DNA from: Bacteriovorax sp. BSW11_IV
Lineage (GTDB): Bacteria; Bdellovibrionota; Bacteriovoracia; Bacteriovoracales; Bacteriovoracaceae
Assembly (NCBI RefSeq): GCF_000447755.1
Contig: NZ_AUNE01000002.1
Coordinates: 1-64,000, forward strand
Reading direction: 5' to 3'
DNA: 64,000 nt
Every line of letters begins with the position of its first letter. The stretch's first letter is position 1. A program made the position numbers and the translations under genes. The notes beneath the pieces are model-generated. The model had not been told where the DNA came from, searched no databases, and saw nothing but the letters and a program-made list of their open reading frames with translations. Below are positions 25,593-34,175 of this stretch, piece by piece.

Positions 25593-26543
25593 ATGAGGCC
25601 AATTCTTCTAATTGTGTTAATTTTTTCTTCTTTTACTTCCTTTGCTCAAAGGAAAGTGGCCACTATTGTAAAAACAATCCACACCGAAAAAGTTAATGAA
25701 CAGAAGATGAGATGGCGCTTTTTGGGTGGCACTGAAGAAGACGCCCTTCGAGAAATTTTTAATATTCTCCAAAAAAGTGATACCGCCTCGCGCTTGCTTG
25801 TGCGCGCCCAATCAGTCGCAGCAATGCAAGGAATGACACTAAATGATGTCATCATTCCTGGCGATGGTTCTTTAACAGACACGACTTTAATTAGAAAATT
25901 TAATCCAAAAAATCCTTCTATGGTCGCCTATGAATCGCGCTCAAAAGTATTTCTTAATCGCGATCTAAGTGTAATGGATGCCGTACTTGATTTGGCCCAT
26001 GAATTAACTCATTTTTCATTTCGTTCACCGTTCAATCCTTATGTTGGAGAGTTTGATGTTGAGTCTTTTGTTGCTTCAACTATTGAAGGCAAAGGTGGGG
26101 AAGTGGATGCTTATCTTATAGAGTGCCGTGTGTATGACGAAATATTTAAAAAAGATTACGGCGCAAAAGAAAATTGTGAAAGCATTCGTGGTACTGATAA
26201 AAAGTTTAGCAAAGAACTCACGACAAGAGAGTTTTATAAAGTAGGTCCTTTTGATAGAGATCTTGAAAAAGAATTAAATCAAAATGGCGGCAAGAGTGCG
26301 GCCTTAAAAAATCTAACAGACCGCCAAGCTGTCTTTATATCATCGGCCTATGGTGTTCCCTATCCGCTTGCTGCGGTGAGAGAATATGTTTCAATCATGG
26401 GCAGGGCCTGTGAAAATGACAAAAAACGTTTAGCTTATGCCTCTGCTGCGATAGATCGTAGTCCTGCTTCGACAAGTGAAAATATTTATAGCGCTCTTAG
26501 CAAAGGCTATCAGAAGCGCTGTTCACAGGTTGATCACAAATAA
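25593..26543 (+). CDS. secreted HExxH-motif protein, putative zinc metallopeptidase
   Basis: 316 aa starting at 25593, where a normal signal peptide begins (MRPILLIVLIFSSFTSFA). His136-Glu-Leu-Thr-His140 in DLAHELTHFSF is an HExxH zinc site; a conserved-looking acidic helix follows (GEVDAYLIECRVYDEI), which may supply the third ligand as in gluzincins. The sequence around the site does not place it in a family I can name. The rest is mixed alpha/beta with few cysteines. No Shine-Dalgarno sequence precedes the start. It is divergent from sodB. Confidence 0.6.
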   Translation: MRPILLIVLIFSSFTSFAQRKVATIVKTIHTEKVNEQKMRWRFLGGTEEDALREIFNILQKSDTASRLLVRAQSVAAMQGMTLNDVIIPGDGSLTDTTLIRKFNPKNPSMVAYESRSKVFLNRDLSVMDAVLDLAHELTHFSFRSPFNPYVGEFDVESFVASTIEGKGGEVDAYLIECRVYDEIFKKDYGAKENCESIRGTDKKFSKELTTREFYKVGPFDRDLEKELNQNGGKSAALKNLTDRQAVFISSAYGVPYPLAAVREYVSIMGRACENDKKRLAYASAAIDRSPASTSENIYSALSKGYQKRCSQVDHK

Positions 26544-26679
26544 TCACGCGCCGCCTCTAATGAAAACCGTCCATTATGCTCGTTTTTTCTTCACCATTCA
26601 TTGACTATAAATCGCCACACAGGTAAAAATATGACATAATAATCTTTATTAAAACCCTAAAACTTAAAGGATTGCGCTA

Positions 26680-27162
26680 ATGCAAGACGGCGTTATTTTA
26701 ATGAAAGTGGATGACTTCCTTAACTGGGGAAGAAAGAACTCTTTGTGGCCAATGACTTTTGGTCTCGCTTGTTGTGCTATTGAAATGATGGCAACAGGTG
26801 CATCTAAGTACGACCTTGAGCGTTTCGGTTGTGGTGCCTTCATGGCCACTCCAAGACGTGCCGATCTTATGATCGTTGCAGGTACTGTTACTTTAAAAAT
26901 GGCCCCAAGAATTAAAACATTGTACGAGCAAATGGCAGAGCCTAAGTACGTTATCTCTATGGGATCATGTGCGAACAAAGGTGGACCATATTGGCAACAC
27001 GGTTATCACGTACTGAAAGGTGTTGATGAAATCGTTCCTGTTGATGTTTACGTTCCAGGTTGTCCTCCAAGACCAGAAGCTCTAATTGAAGGTTTAATGA
27101 CTCTTCAAAAGAAGATCGCTAACGAAAGACTTCTAAGAGACAAGTGGGTGAAAAATGCTTAA
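26680..27162 (+). CDS. nuoB: NADH-quinone oxidoreductase subunit B
   Basis: 160 aa; carries the terminal N2 [4Fe-4S] cluster of complex I, which passes electrons to quinone. Ligands: the tandem Cys31-Cys32 in [11 protein letters not shown], Cys97 in [13 protein letters not shown], and Cys128 in [19 protein letters not shown] lies about 8 bases before the ATG. It is the first gene of a tight four-gene unit; no nuoA precedes it, since the upstream 136 bases hold no reading frame of that kind. It should be membrane-associated on the cytoplasmic side. Confidence 0.97.
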   Translation: MQDGVILMKVDDFLNWGRKNSLWPMTFGLACCAIEMMATGASKYDLERFGCGAFMATPRRADLMIVAGTVTLKMAPRIKTLYEQMAEPKYVISMGSCANKGGPYWQHGYHVLKGVDEIVPVDVYVPGCPPRPEALIEGLMTLQKKIANERLLRDKWVKNA

Positions 27163-27805
27163 GGAAATTACAGAATTTTTAAATAAAGAAGTTGCTGGTT
27201 GCAACGCTACTTTAAAAGAAGCAGAAGTTGGGGATTCAACGATCTTCGTTGAAGCATCTTCAATTAAGAAAGTATGTTTTGCTCTTAAAGATAGTGCTGA
27301 GTTTGATGTTAATGTTCTTCAAGCAATTACTGGTTGTGATTATTCAGACCGCATTGAAGTTTCATATATCCTTGCTTCTTTCACTAAGAACATTGAAGTT
27401 ATCGTAAAAGTAAAACTTCCAAAAACTGGTAAAAATGATTTAGTGAAAATTGAATCAGTTTGTGATGTTTGGAAAGCTGCTAACTTTCAAGAAAGAGAAA
27501 CTTACGATCTACTAGGTGTAGAGTTCACAGGTCACCCAGACCTTAGAAGAATTCTTTGTCCATACGACTGGGAAGGTTACCCTCTAAGAAAAGATTATGA
27601 AGTTCAAAAAGTTTGGCAAGGTTTAGAAGTAAATCCGGCCCATAAAATTAATCAAGAAGATCATGACTTCATGACGAAACTTAAACTTTCTTCTGATAAT
27701 CCAAAAATTGTTACTGGATCATGGGAAGGTCACGTTTCTCCTGAGCTTCTAGAGCAACTCAATACAAAAATGGCTTCTTTAAAAGATGCTAGCAGCGAAG
27801 AGTAA
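27155..27805 (+). CDS. nuoC: NADH-quinone oxidoreductase subunit C
   Basis: 216 aa; peripheral-arm subunit that packs against NuoD and NuoB. The signature [20 protein letters not shown] followed by [13 protein letters not shown] is diagnostic. It overlaps the end of nuoB by 8 bases, indicating translational coupling. It is a separate protein here, not the NuoCD fusion of enterobacteria. The C-terminal tail after the signature (about 45 residues) is charged and variable. Confidence 0.96.
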   Translation: MLKEITEFLNKEVAGCNATLKEAEVGDSTIFVEASSIKKVCFALKDSAEFDVNVLQAITGCDYSDRIEVSYILASFTKNIEVIVKVKLPKTGKNDLVKIESVCDVWKAANFQERETYDLLGVEFTGHPDLRRILCPYDWEGYPLRKDYEVQKVWQGLEVNPAHKINQEDHDFMTKLKLSSDNPKIVTGSWEGHVSPELLEQLNTKMASLKDASSEE

Positions 27806-27816
27806 GGATAGATTAG

Positions 27817-28956
27817 ATGGATCAATATAACGAAGAACAAGAAAAATTACATACAGATCTTCTGACTCTTAACATGGGTCCTCAACACCCTGCTACTCAC
27901 GGGGTTTTACGTGTTGAGATTAAGACTGATTCTGAGGTTGTAGCACAAGCTATTCCACATCTTGGATACCTTCACAGATGTATGGAAAAGCACTGTGAAG
28001 ACGTAGATTATAGAGGGGTTATTCCTTATACTGACAGACTCGACTACCTTGCTTCAATGAGCATGGAGTGGGGATACTCACTAGCAGTTGAGAAAATGCT
28101 TGGAACAGAAGTTCCTGCTCGTGCGGAATATATCAGAGTTATCATTGCTGAGCTTCAAAGAATTGCATCTCACTTAATGTACTTCGGTACTTATGCAATC
28201 GACCTTGGTGCTTTTACTCCATTCCTATACGCTTTCCAAGATAGAGAAGAAATTCTAAGACTTTTCGAAGAAATTTCTGGTGCACGTCTTCTTTATAACT
28301 ACGTTTGGATCGGCGGTGTTTGGAACGATCTAAATGATGAGCAACTAAGAAGAATTGGTAAATTCTGCGACAAGATGGAAGAGAACATGAAGAAATACCA
28401 CGCTCTTGTTGGTATGAACAAAATCTTCCGCGACAGAACTGCTAATGTTGGTATCATCTCTAAAGAACTAGCTTACGAATATGGAGCAACTGGTCCTGTT
28501 CTAAGAGGTTCTGGTGTAGAGTGGGATTTAAGAAAAAATAGACCATATGGTTACTATGATAAATTTGATTTCGATATCGTAACTGGTAAAGGTGAAATGG
28601 GCCAAGTTGGTGACTGTTGGGACCGTTACTATGTTCGTGTTTTTGAGATCAATGAATCAATCAAGATTCTAAGACAAGCTCTTGACGGAATTGAAGCTGG
28701 TCCAATTATGGGTAAAGTACCTAAGATCATCAAAGTTCCTGAGGGTGAAATCTACCTTAGAACTGAGTGTCCTCGCGGAGAGCTTGGTTACCACTTAATT
28801 TCTGACGGTGGAAAGAAACCATACAGACTTAAAGTTAAGTCTTCATGTTTTACACACACTTCAATGCTTCCTGATTTAGCTCCAGGTCAACTAATCGCTG
28901 ACTTCGTAGCAACAATTGGTAGTATCGATATCGTTCTTGGTGAGGTTGACCGATGA
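27817..28956 (+). CDS. nuoD: NADH-quinone oxidoreductase subunit D
   Basis: 379 aa; forms the quinone-binding cavity together with NuoB. It begins with LNMGPQHPATHGVLR, which contains the quinone-site HPATHG loop, and ends with APGQLIADFVATIGSIDIVLGEVDR, as in complex I rather than NiFe hydrogenases, whose nickel-binding Cys motifs are absent. The length is typical of stand-alone NuoD. It starts 11 bases after nuoC and overlaps the next gene by 4 bases. Confidence 0.97.
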   Translation: MDQYNEEQEKLHTDLLTLNMGPQHPATHGVLRVEIKTDSEVVAQAIPHLGYLHRCMEKHCEDVDYRGVIPYTDRLDYLASMSMEWGYSLAVEKMLGTEVPARAEYIRVIIAELQRIASHLMYFGTYAIDLGAFTPFLYAFQDREEILRLFEEISGARLLYNYVWIGGVWNDLNDEQLRRIGKFCDKMEENMKKYHALVGMNKIFRDRTANVGIISKELAYEYGATGPVLRGSGVEWDLRKNRPYGYYDKFDFDIVTGKGEMGQVGDCWDRYYVRVFEINESIKILRQALDGIEAGPIMGKVPKIIKVPEGEIYLRTECPRGELGYHLISDGGKKPYRLKVKSSCFTHTSMLPDLAPGQLIADFVATIGSIDIVLGEVDR

Positions 28957-29492
28957 GCACACATAACGAAACAACAATTCTAACTTCGAACAGAATTCAT
29001 GAGCCTCTTACTTTAGGGAAGTGGTTTAAAAACGTTTGGACAGCTGTTTCTACAGTTACAAAAGGTATGGCAATTACATTCCGTTATGTATACGGTGTTA
29101 AGCCTGTTACAATTGAGTATCCAGAAGTAAGAGAAGAGCTACCAGCAAACTCTCGTTCTAGACTTTTTAACGACGTTGAAAACTGTATTTCTTGTTACCA
29201 GTGTGCAACGGCTTGTCCTGTTGACTGTATCTATATTACAGCTACAAGAAGAGACAAAGAAGCACCTGCAATTAAGACAAAAGACGGTACGCCAATTCGT
29301 CTTGATCTTAAGCAATATACAATTGATACAGCACTATGTTGCTACTGTGGTCTTTGTACAACAGTTTGTCCAACAGAGTGTTTAACTCATACAACTGACT
29401 ATGAGTTTGCCCAATACACACTTTCATCAATGAAATACGACTATCTTGCTGATGATATTAAGGTGTGGAGAGATCGTATCGTTAAGGATTAA
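28953..29492 (+). CDS. nuoI: NADH-quinone oxidoreductase subunit I (2x[4Fe-4S])
   Basis: 179 aa ferredoxin-type subunit with two CxxCxxCxxxCP sites: Cys78, 81, 84 and 88 and Cys129, 132, 135 and 139, the N6a and N6b clusters leading to NuoB. An N-terminal amphipathic helix (KWFKNVWTAVSTVTKGMAITFRYVYG) would lie on the membrane. It overlaps nuoD by 4 bases and is followed by a strong terminator, so the operon ends here. The usual membrane subunits (H, J, K, L, M, N) and the NADH module are not in the window. Confidence 0.95.
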   Translation: MSTHNETTILTSNRIHEPLTLGKWFKNVWTAVSTVTKGMAITFRYVYGVKPVTIEYPEVREELPANSRSRLFNDVENCISCYQCATACPVDCIYITATRRDKEAPAIKTKDGTPIRLDLKQYTIDTALCCYCGLCTTVCPTECLTHTTDYEFAQYTLSSMKYDYLADDIKVWRDRIVKD

Positions 29493-29514
29493 TTAAAAAA
29501 TTGATCAATCATAT

Positions 29515-29540
29515 GAGGGCCTAATTTTTAGGCCCTCTTT
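29515..29540 (+). terminator. intrinsic terminator of nuoBCDI
   Basis: GAGGGCCTA (29515-29523) pairs with TAGGCCCTC (29529-29537), 5-base loop, followed by TTT. Confidence 0.85.
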
Positions 29541-29598
29541 CATTAAGAAATATTAAGAATATCTTTAACCCCAAAAAATTCATTTAAATTGATAATAG

Positions 29599-29624
29599 TA
29601 AGAAACACTTAAAAGGGTTTCTTA
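29599..29624 (+). promoter_or_regulatory. hairpin with the chemoreceptor's ribosome binding site in the loop
   Basis: TAAGAAAC (29599-29606) and GTTTCTTA (29617-29624) are perfect reverse complements; the last base is the A of the ATG. The 10-base loop holds AAAAGG, which with the following G forms the Shine-Dalgarno sequence. It is AT-rich, so stability is modest. Confidence 0.4.
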
Positions 29625-31558
29625 TGTTTAAAAAACTTAGCCTTCAGCAAAGGTTATCGCTTTCAGTTATTGGGGTGGTGACTTTATCTTTAATTATCCT
29701 CTCTGTTTATAGCTACAATAAATCAAGTGAGCTACTAAAGGCCGAGGCCTATGCGAGAGCACAGGAGATGTCGCTAAAATACGCTAAGGATATTAAGGCG
29801 ACTATTGATGAGGCCTTTACCATCACCCGCACCATGGCCTACGCCATAGAGGGAATGCGAAGTAAAGGTGAGCTAAAAAGAGAAGGTATCCTTCAGGCCC
29901 AAAAAATAATTCTAGAGAGGACTCCTTTTTTGTATGGAAAAGGAGTGTACTTTGAACCCAATGCTCTTGATGGAAAAGACAAAGAGTATATGGGCTCTTC
30001 CGACTTTGGAAAAGAAGGGCGTTATGGCCCGTGGGTAAGGCGAGATGGTACAAATTTTGTGGTTGAGCCTAGTGATACAGAATCAATGGAAACAGAGGGC
30101 AAGGGAGATTGGTATCTTATTCCTAAGAGAACGATGAAAGAGTCGAGTATTGAACCTTACTCATACGATCTTTCAGATGGTACAAAAATTCAAATCACAA
30201 GCCCAACCGTGCCGATTATTATCGATGGAAAATTCTTCGGGATTGCTCAAACAGATATTCGCCTCAATGATATTTTTAAATTGGTTTCGCAGATAAAACC
30301 ATACGGTACTGGCTACGCTGAGCTCATTTCGGCCGACAAAAAATATATCGTTCATAAAAGTATCGATATGGTTGATAAACCTGTCCCTGACTTTGAAAAA
30401 ACCACTCTTGAGGCCCTTGAAAAAGGGGAAATGAAGACATTTGAAGATCATGAGTACTACAAGGTTATGATTCCAATTCAAGTGGGGAAAACACAGAATA
30501 AATGGCTTTTAAAGGTTGATGTTCCCATTGCAAAAATATTAGAGCCAACAAAGGCACTTGCTACAGTTCAGCTTATTTTATCTCTTGTAAGTATTGCTGT
30601 GATATCAATTGTTATTTATTTTATTTCACTCACAATAAGTCGTCCTCTTACAGAACAAAATAGAGCGGTCGAAAATATCGCAACATCGCTTTCAGAATAC
30701 TCTGAAAATCTGTTGGGCCTAAGTAAAAATCTGGCCGAGATGTCGACTTCACAATCAAGTGCCCTTGTTCAAACTTCAAGTGCCATGGATGAAATTAGCG
30801 CCATGGTAACGAGAAATAACGATGCCGCTAAAGAGTCAAAGGTTAGTGCAGATGAGAGTCGTAAAAGTGCTAACGATGGTAAAGAGGCCACAACTTCTTT
30901 AGTTCTTTCGATGGAAGAAATTAAAAGTTCATCTGAACAAATCTCGGCCCAATCTGCAAAAGGAAATCAAGAAATTCAAGAAATCATCGGGATCATTAAG
31001 CAGATTGAGGAAAAGACGGCCATTATTAACGATATCGTTTTTCAAACTAAGCTTCTTTCATTCAATGCTTCAGTTGAAGCGGCCAGAGCAGGCGAGCACG
31101 GAAAAGGATTTGCTATTGTTGCAGAGGAAGTTGCCAATCTCGCGGCCATTTCTGGAACAGCATCACTCGAAATTACTGAAATGCTTGGCCAGAGCTCAAA
31201 GAAGGTTGAAGATATTATTGCCACAAATCAAAAGGCGATTGAATCACTTATTAGTGAATCAATTCATAAAGTAGAACAGGGGATTTTAAATGTTCGAGAG
31301 TTCTCGGACAAATTAGAAGGTATTGTCGGAAGTTCTCAAAAAGTTGGAAGGCTGGTTGATGAAATTGTTGATGCCTCAGAACAACAGACTTCAGGGGTGT
31401 CTGAAGTTGCTATTGCTATCAATAATCTCGATGCAGATGCTCAGAAAAATTCATCTATGGCGAAGGATACTTCTAAGGCCGCTGAAAAGGTCCAAGAAGA
31501 TGCCCTGGTTCTTCGCGGTATTGTAAAGAATTTGGATACTATTATTTCAGGGGGTTAA
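29624..31558 (+). CDS. methyl-accepting chemotaxis protein with dCache-type sensor
   Basis: 644 aa chemoreceptor. Transmembrane segments at about 12-31 and 306-332 enclose a 270-residue periplasmic domain whose pattern (Y..LFE.N..DG.D...., then GxW Y..P, then P....G..FGIAQTDIRL) fits double-Cache sensors for small molecules such as amino acids. There is no clear HAMP domain after the second membrane helix. The cytoplasmic coiled coil carries the conserved tip with FNASVEAARAGEHGKGFAIV, which contacts CheA/CheW. It forms a single gene behind the nuo terminator. Chemotaxis fits the prey-searching phase of predators (inference). Confidence 0.93.
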   Translation: MFKKLSLQQRLSLSVIGVVTLSLIILSVYSYNKSSELLKAEAYARAQEMSLKYAKDIKATIDEAFTITRTMAYAIEGMRSKGELKREGILQAQKIILERTPFLYGKGVYFEPNALDGKDKEYMGSSDFGKEGRYGPWVRRDGTNFVVEPSDTESMETEGKGDWYLIPKRTMKESSIEPYSYDLSDGTKIQITSPTVPIIIDGKFFGIAQTDIRLNDIFKLVSQIKPYGTGYAELISADKKYIVHKSIDMVDKPVPDFEKTTLEALEKGEMKTFEDHEYYKVMIPIQVGKTQNKWLLKVDVPIAKILEPTKALATVQLILSLVSIAVISIVIYFISLTISRPLTEQNRAVENIATSLSEYSENLLGLSKNLAEMSTSQSSALVQTSSAMDEISAMVTRNNDAAKESKVSADESRKSANDGKEATTSLVLSMEEIKSSSEQISAQSAKGNQEIQEIIGIIKQIEEKTAIINDIVFQTKLLSFNASVEAARAGEHGKGFAIVAEEVANLAAISGTASLEITEMLGQSSKKVEDIIATNQKAIESLISESIHKVEQGILNVREFSDKLEGIVGSSQKVGRLVDEIVDASEQQTSGVSEVAIAINNLDADAQKNSSMAKDTSKAAEKVQEDALVLRGIVKNLDTIISGG

Positions 31559-31561
31559 AGC

Positions 31562-31582
31562 AGTTTTTTACGTGAAAAAACT
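31562..31582 (+). terminator. AT-rich hairpin after the chemoreceptor gene
   Basis: AGTTTTTT (31562-31569) pairs with AAAAAACT (31575-31582) around a 5-base loop, 4 bases after the stop codon. No T run follows, so it is a weak terminator or an mRNA-end stabiliser. Confidence 0.4.
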
Positions 31583-31626
31583 ATAAGTCCTCTTGTCTTT
31601 TTTATTTAATGGAGTAGGAGAGTACT

Positions 31627-32394
31627 ATGAAAATAGCACTACTCTTACTTACATTTATTAGTTATCAATCCATCGCCTTTAACGAATATGAAATCACTGA
31701 AAATTTCAAAAAACTTGGCGGTGATGAAGATGCCATCGCCCAGGCCCTTTGTTTTTATTCAAGATACGAGGGTAAAAAATTCAAAAGAAAAATTGGTGGA
31801 AAAATCAAAGGCAGTACAAAGATTACGAATGATAATTATATTGCCATTGTTGATCTGACAAAGCCTTCATTCTTGAAAAGATTCTTTCTAGTGAATCTAA
31901 AAAGCTCTGAGGTAAAAGTCTACAATGCCGCCCATGGTTCAGGAAATTTCAATGGAACATTTAATCTTCCAGCAAACGCGAAATATTTTAGCAATACTCA
32001 CGGATCAAATCTAACTCCAAGAGGTTTTATGATTAGTGGTGAGCGCGTTGTCTCTCGACTTGGTTGGAAGTGGCATATGAAGCTTGATGGTGTCGAACAA
32101 GGTGTTAATGATAACAGTCGTGACAGGGCCATCGTTTATCATGCTGGCGTGGCCTCTTATGACAGTAATGAAATTAGAGTGCGTGAAGGTGTTGCAAGTT
32201 CAAATGAAGATGAACCCATTTTAAGAGATAAAGATGGTGCTCAATTTATGAGTAACGGTTGTACAATGGTTGCTAAAGCACACAGTGAAGAAATATATTC
32301 TCTAACTAAAAGTGGAACACTTTTTTACAACTTTACTCCCTACGAAAAAGAGCAAGGCATCTACTATTGTGGTGGAGAGAAATTACTCCGCTAA
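31627..32394 (+). CDS. secreted murein L,D-transpeptidase-like (YkuD_2-type) protein
   Basis: 255 aa with a signal peptide (about 1-17). Landmarks of the L,D-transpeptidase catalytic family: AAHGSGN near residue 102, FSNTHGSNLTPRGFM (121-135), KLDGVEQGVND, AIVYHAG with His172, and SNGCTMV with the putative nucleophile Cys212. The family normally has S-x-G-C-P; Thr replaces Pro here. Such enzymes make or remodel 3-3 peptide cross-links; in predators, some modify prey wall (known for Bdellovibrio, inferred here). AGGAGAG precedes the ATG. Its end overlaps the convergent hydrolase gene by 12 bases. Confidence 0.8.
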   Translation: MKIALLLLTFISYQSIAFNEYEITENFKKLGGDEDAIAQALCFYSRYEGKKFKRKIGGKIKGSTKITNDNYIAIVDLTKPSFLKRFFLVNLKSSEVKVYNAAHGSGNFNGTFNLPANAKYFSNTHGSNLTPRGFMISGERVVSRLGWKWHMKLDGVEQGVNDNSRDRAIVYHAGVASYDSNEIRVREGVASSNEDEPILRDKDGAQFMSNGCTMVAKAHSEEIYSLTKSGTLFYNFTPYEKEQGIYYCGGEKLLR

Positions 32395-33138
32395 CCAGCT
32401 CTTAACTGACTCAACAACCCACGGCCCAGCATCTAATGTAAGGTCGTGGCCGGCAGTCGAATGACAAAATAATTCTGCATTGTATTTTCTGCGTAGGGCC
32501 TTTGTACTTTCGGGATTTACTAGACGGTCACCTTCTCCAATAAGAAATAAGGTATCTTTTGAAAGTTTACTCGGTGAACGAAAACGAGATGCCGCAAATA
32601 ATTGTCTAATTTGATTCTTTCTAGAAATTGGTTTTTCTTTATAGTGATTGGCAAATTCTTTTGCAAATACTTCTCTGTTTTCTAAAATATTTGTCGTGAA
32701 ATTTAATACAGTCTCAATTTGTGTTTCAATGGATGGTTTTCTAAATACATCTAAAAAGAAAAGCATGCCTTCGGGACGAACTCGTTTGTACATCGGAACA
32801 ACATCTTTTGCTGATGTGTTCATAAATACAAGTTTTTCAAAATCATCGGGAAATAACTCATTCCACTTCATCCCAATCATTGCCCCCATTGAAATGGCCA
32901 TGAGCGCGTAAGGGCCTTCTTTTTTTTGTTTCTTAAATTGCTCACGTAAAAAGTAAACATACTCTTCAATACTAAGTGGAGAGTGTTCACTATTGTTATC
33001 TCCTGCACCAGGAAGATCGATCATTAATACGTCTCTATCTCCAACTTCACTTTTAAGCACTTCGGGAAAAGGTCCCCATTGTCTTTTTTCTGTTGAGAGT
33101 CCACGTAACAATAACCAGTTGTAAGATTTAATACTCAT
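32383..33138 (-). CDS. alpha/beta-fold hydrolase
   Basis: 251 aa without a signal peptide. The nucleophile elbow is Ala-Ile-Ser83-Met-Gly, with Ala for the usual first Gly; the acid is likely in LIGEGDRLV and the base in STAGHDLTLD. The oxyanion region is LLRGLSTEKRQWG near the N terminus. The substrate (ester, amide or other) cannot be told. It overlaps the stop codon of the M14 gene by one base (TAATG), so both are made together, suggesting a joint role in peptide or ester breakdown. Confidence 0.85.
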   Translation of the reverse strand: MSIKSYNWLLLRGLSTEKRQWGPFPEVLKSEVGDRDVLMIDLPGAGDNNSEHSPLSIEEYVYFLREQFKKQKKEGPYALMAISMGAMIGMKWNELFPDDFEKLVFMNTSAKDVVPMYKRVRPEGMLFFLDVFRKPSIETQIETVLNFTTNILENREVFAKEFANHYKEKPISRKNQIRQLFAASRFRSPSKLSKDTLFLIGEGDRLVNPESTKALRRKYNAELFCHSTAGHDLTLDAGPWVVESVKSWLAE

Positions 33139-34094
33139 TATTCATTCCAGTTTGTGACGTTTCTTGAGGCCTTGGCCAAAAAGTCTATGAGAAGAAAATG
33201 TCTTCTCATTGTTCTATTATAACGGTGATCTTTCATTGGGTTGAATAGCCCTTCAATATTAAAAAGTTGAAGCGGATTTTTTCTAACCCAATTCCATGAA
33301 CCCATCTCTAAAGTCCAAGGAATATAGACACCATTTGGATTGTGTTTCATATACTCATCAAAGAGATAGTCCCAAAGATCACCATAGATTCCATAAGAAG
33401 CACTTTGAGGTTCTATTTGGTAAACGTGATGAGGAATTGTATTGTTAAACAAATTTATAAGTGAATCAATTTGTGGCTGCATAATACTTGGATTATTTGT
33501 GTAGCCATAAGGATACCAAAGTCTATCGACAAGGCCAAAACCAGAGTGAAAATCTACTGAAAGCGCAACTTTAGAAGGGAAGATTTCCTTTTGGATGAAA
33601 TCCACAAGTGCATGACTTTCTTTTTCCATTTCACCTTCAACTCCACGATACCAAGGAAGTTTATTTGAAAACGTATGACCAGAAATTAAAGGAATAGTAT
33701 TTTCTACATCTTTAATCACTGGGGCGTTTCTCATGAGATCAACACCTCTAGGGTTTGACCTTTTGAAATGGGCCATTCCGGCTGGATTAATTAAAGGAAT
33801 AGAAACGATTCTAAACTTTGAAAATAATTCTCTTAAATCACGATCCCACTTTAATTGATAAAAAAGACTCGAGAGATAACTAAGCACTACGTGTGTACCA
33901 ATTTTCTCTAGACCATGCACTCCACCAAAAAGACCAAGCACTGGGGCCGTCTTATCTTTTGTTCCAATTGAAAATGAAACGATAGGGTAGTCTTTATTTT
34001 TATAGTTGATGGTATCAAGTACATTTGTACTTATAAGTGGATCTTTGTTCTCACAAAGATGCTGAATGGTTTCCAATTCTTTAGACTTGAACAT
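33138..34094 (-). CDS. M14-family zinc carboxypeptidase-like protein
   Basis: 318 aa, no signal peptide. Zinc ligands: His60 and Glu63 in FGGVHGLEKIG and His183 in SVDFHSGFG; the catalytic Glu263 lies in WTLEMGSWNW. NPRGVDLMRN (114-123) supplies the Arg that binds the substrate carboxylate or phosphate. The pattern is closer to bacterial M14 and DUF2817-like members than to digestive carboxypeptidases, so it may trim peptidoglycan peptides or other small peptides in the cytoplasm. It forms a two-gene operon with the alpha/beta hydrolase. Confidence 0.85.
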   Translation of the reverse strand: MFKSKELETIQHLCENKDPLISTNVLDTINYKNKDYPIVSFSIGTKDKTAPVLGLFGGVHGLEKIGTHVVLSYLSSLFYQLKWDRDLRELFSKFRIVSIPLINPAGMAHFKRSNPRGVDLMRNAPVIKDVENTIPLISGHTFSNKLPWYRGVEGEMEKESHALVDFIQKEIFPSKVALSVDFHSGFGLVDRLWYPYGYTNNPSIMQPQIDSLINLFNNTIPHHVYQIEPQSASYGIYGDLWDYLFDEYMKHNPNGVYIPWTLEMGSWNWVRKNPLQLFNIEGLFNPMKDHRYNRTMRRHFLLIDFLAKASRNVTNWNE

Positions 34095-34175
34095 GTTATG
34101 ACTATAACACTTTTAGGAGCGATGTTAAGGGGGAAGATAAAAATTTAACAAGGAGTTGACCTATTTGGTCTAGCA

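Noticed and set aside
27817-28956. NiFe hydrogenase large subunit instead of NuoD
   Set aside because: The nickel-binding Cys motifs are absent and the C terminus is the complex I type ending IVLGEVDR.
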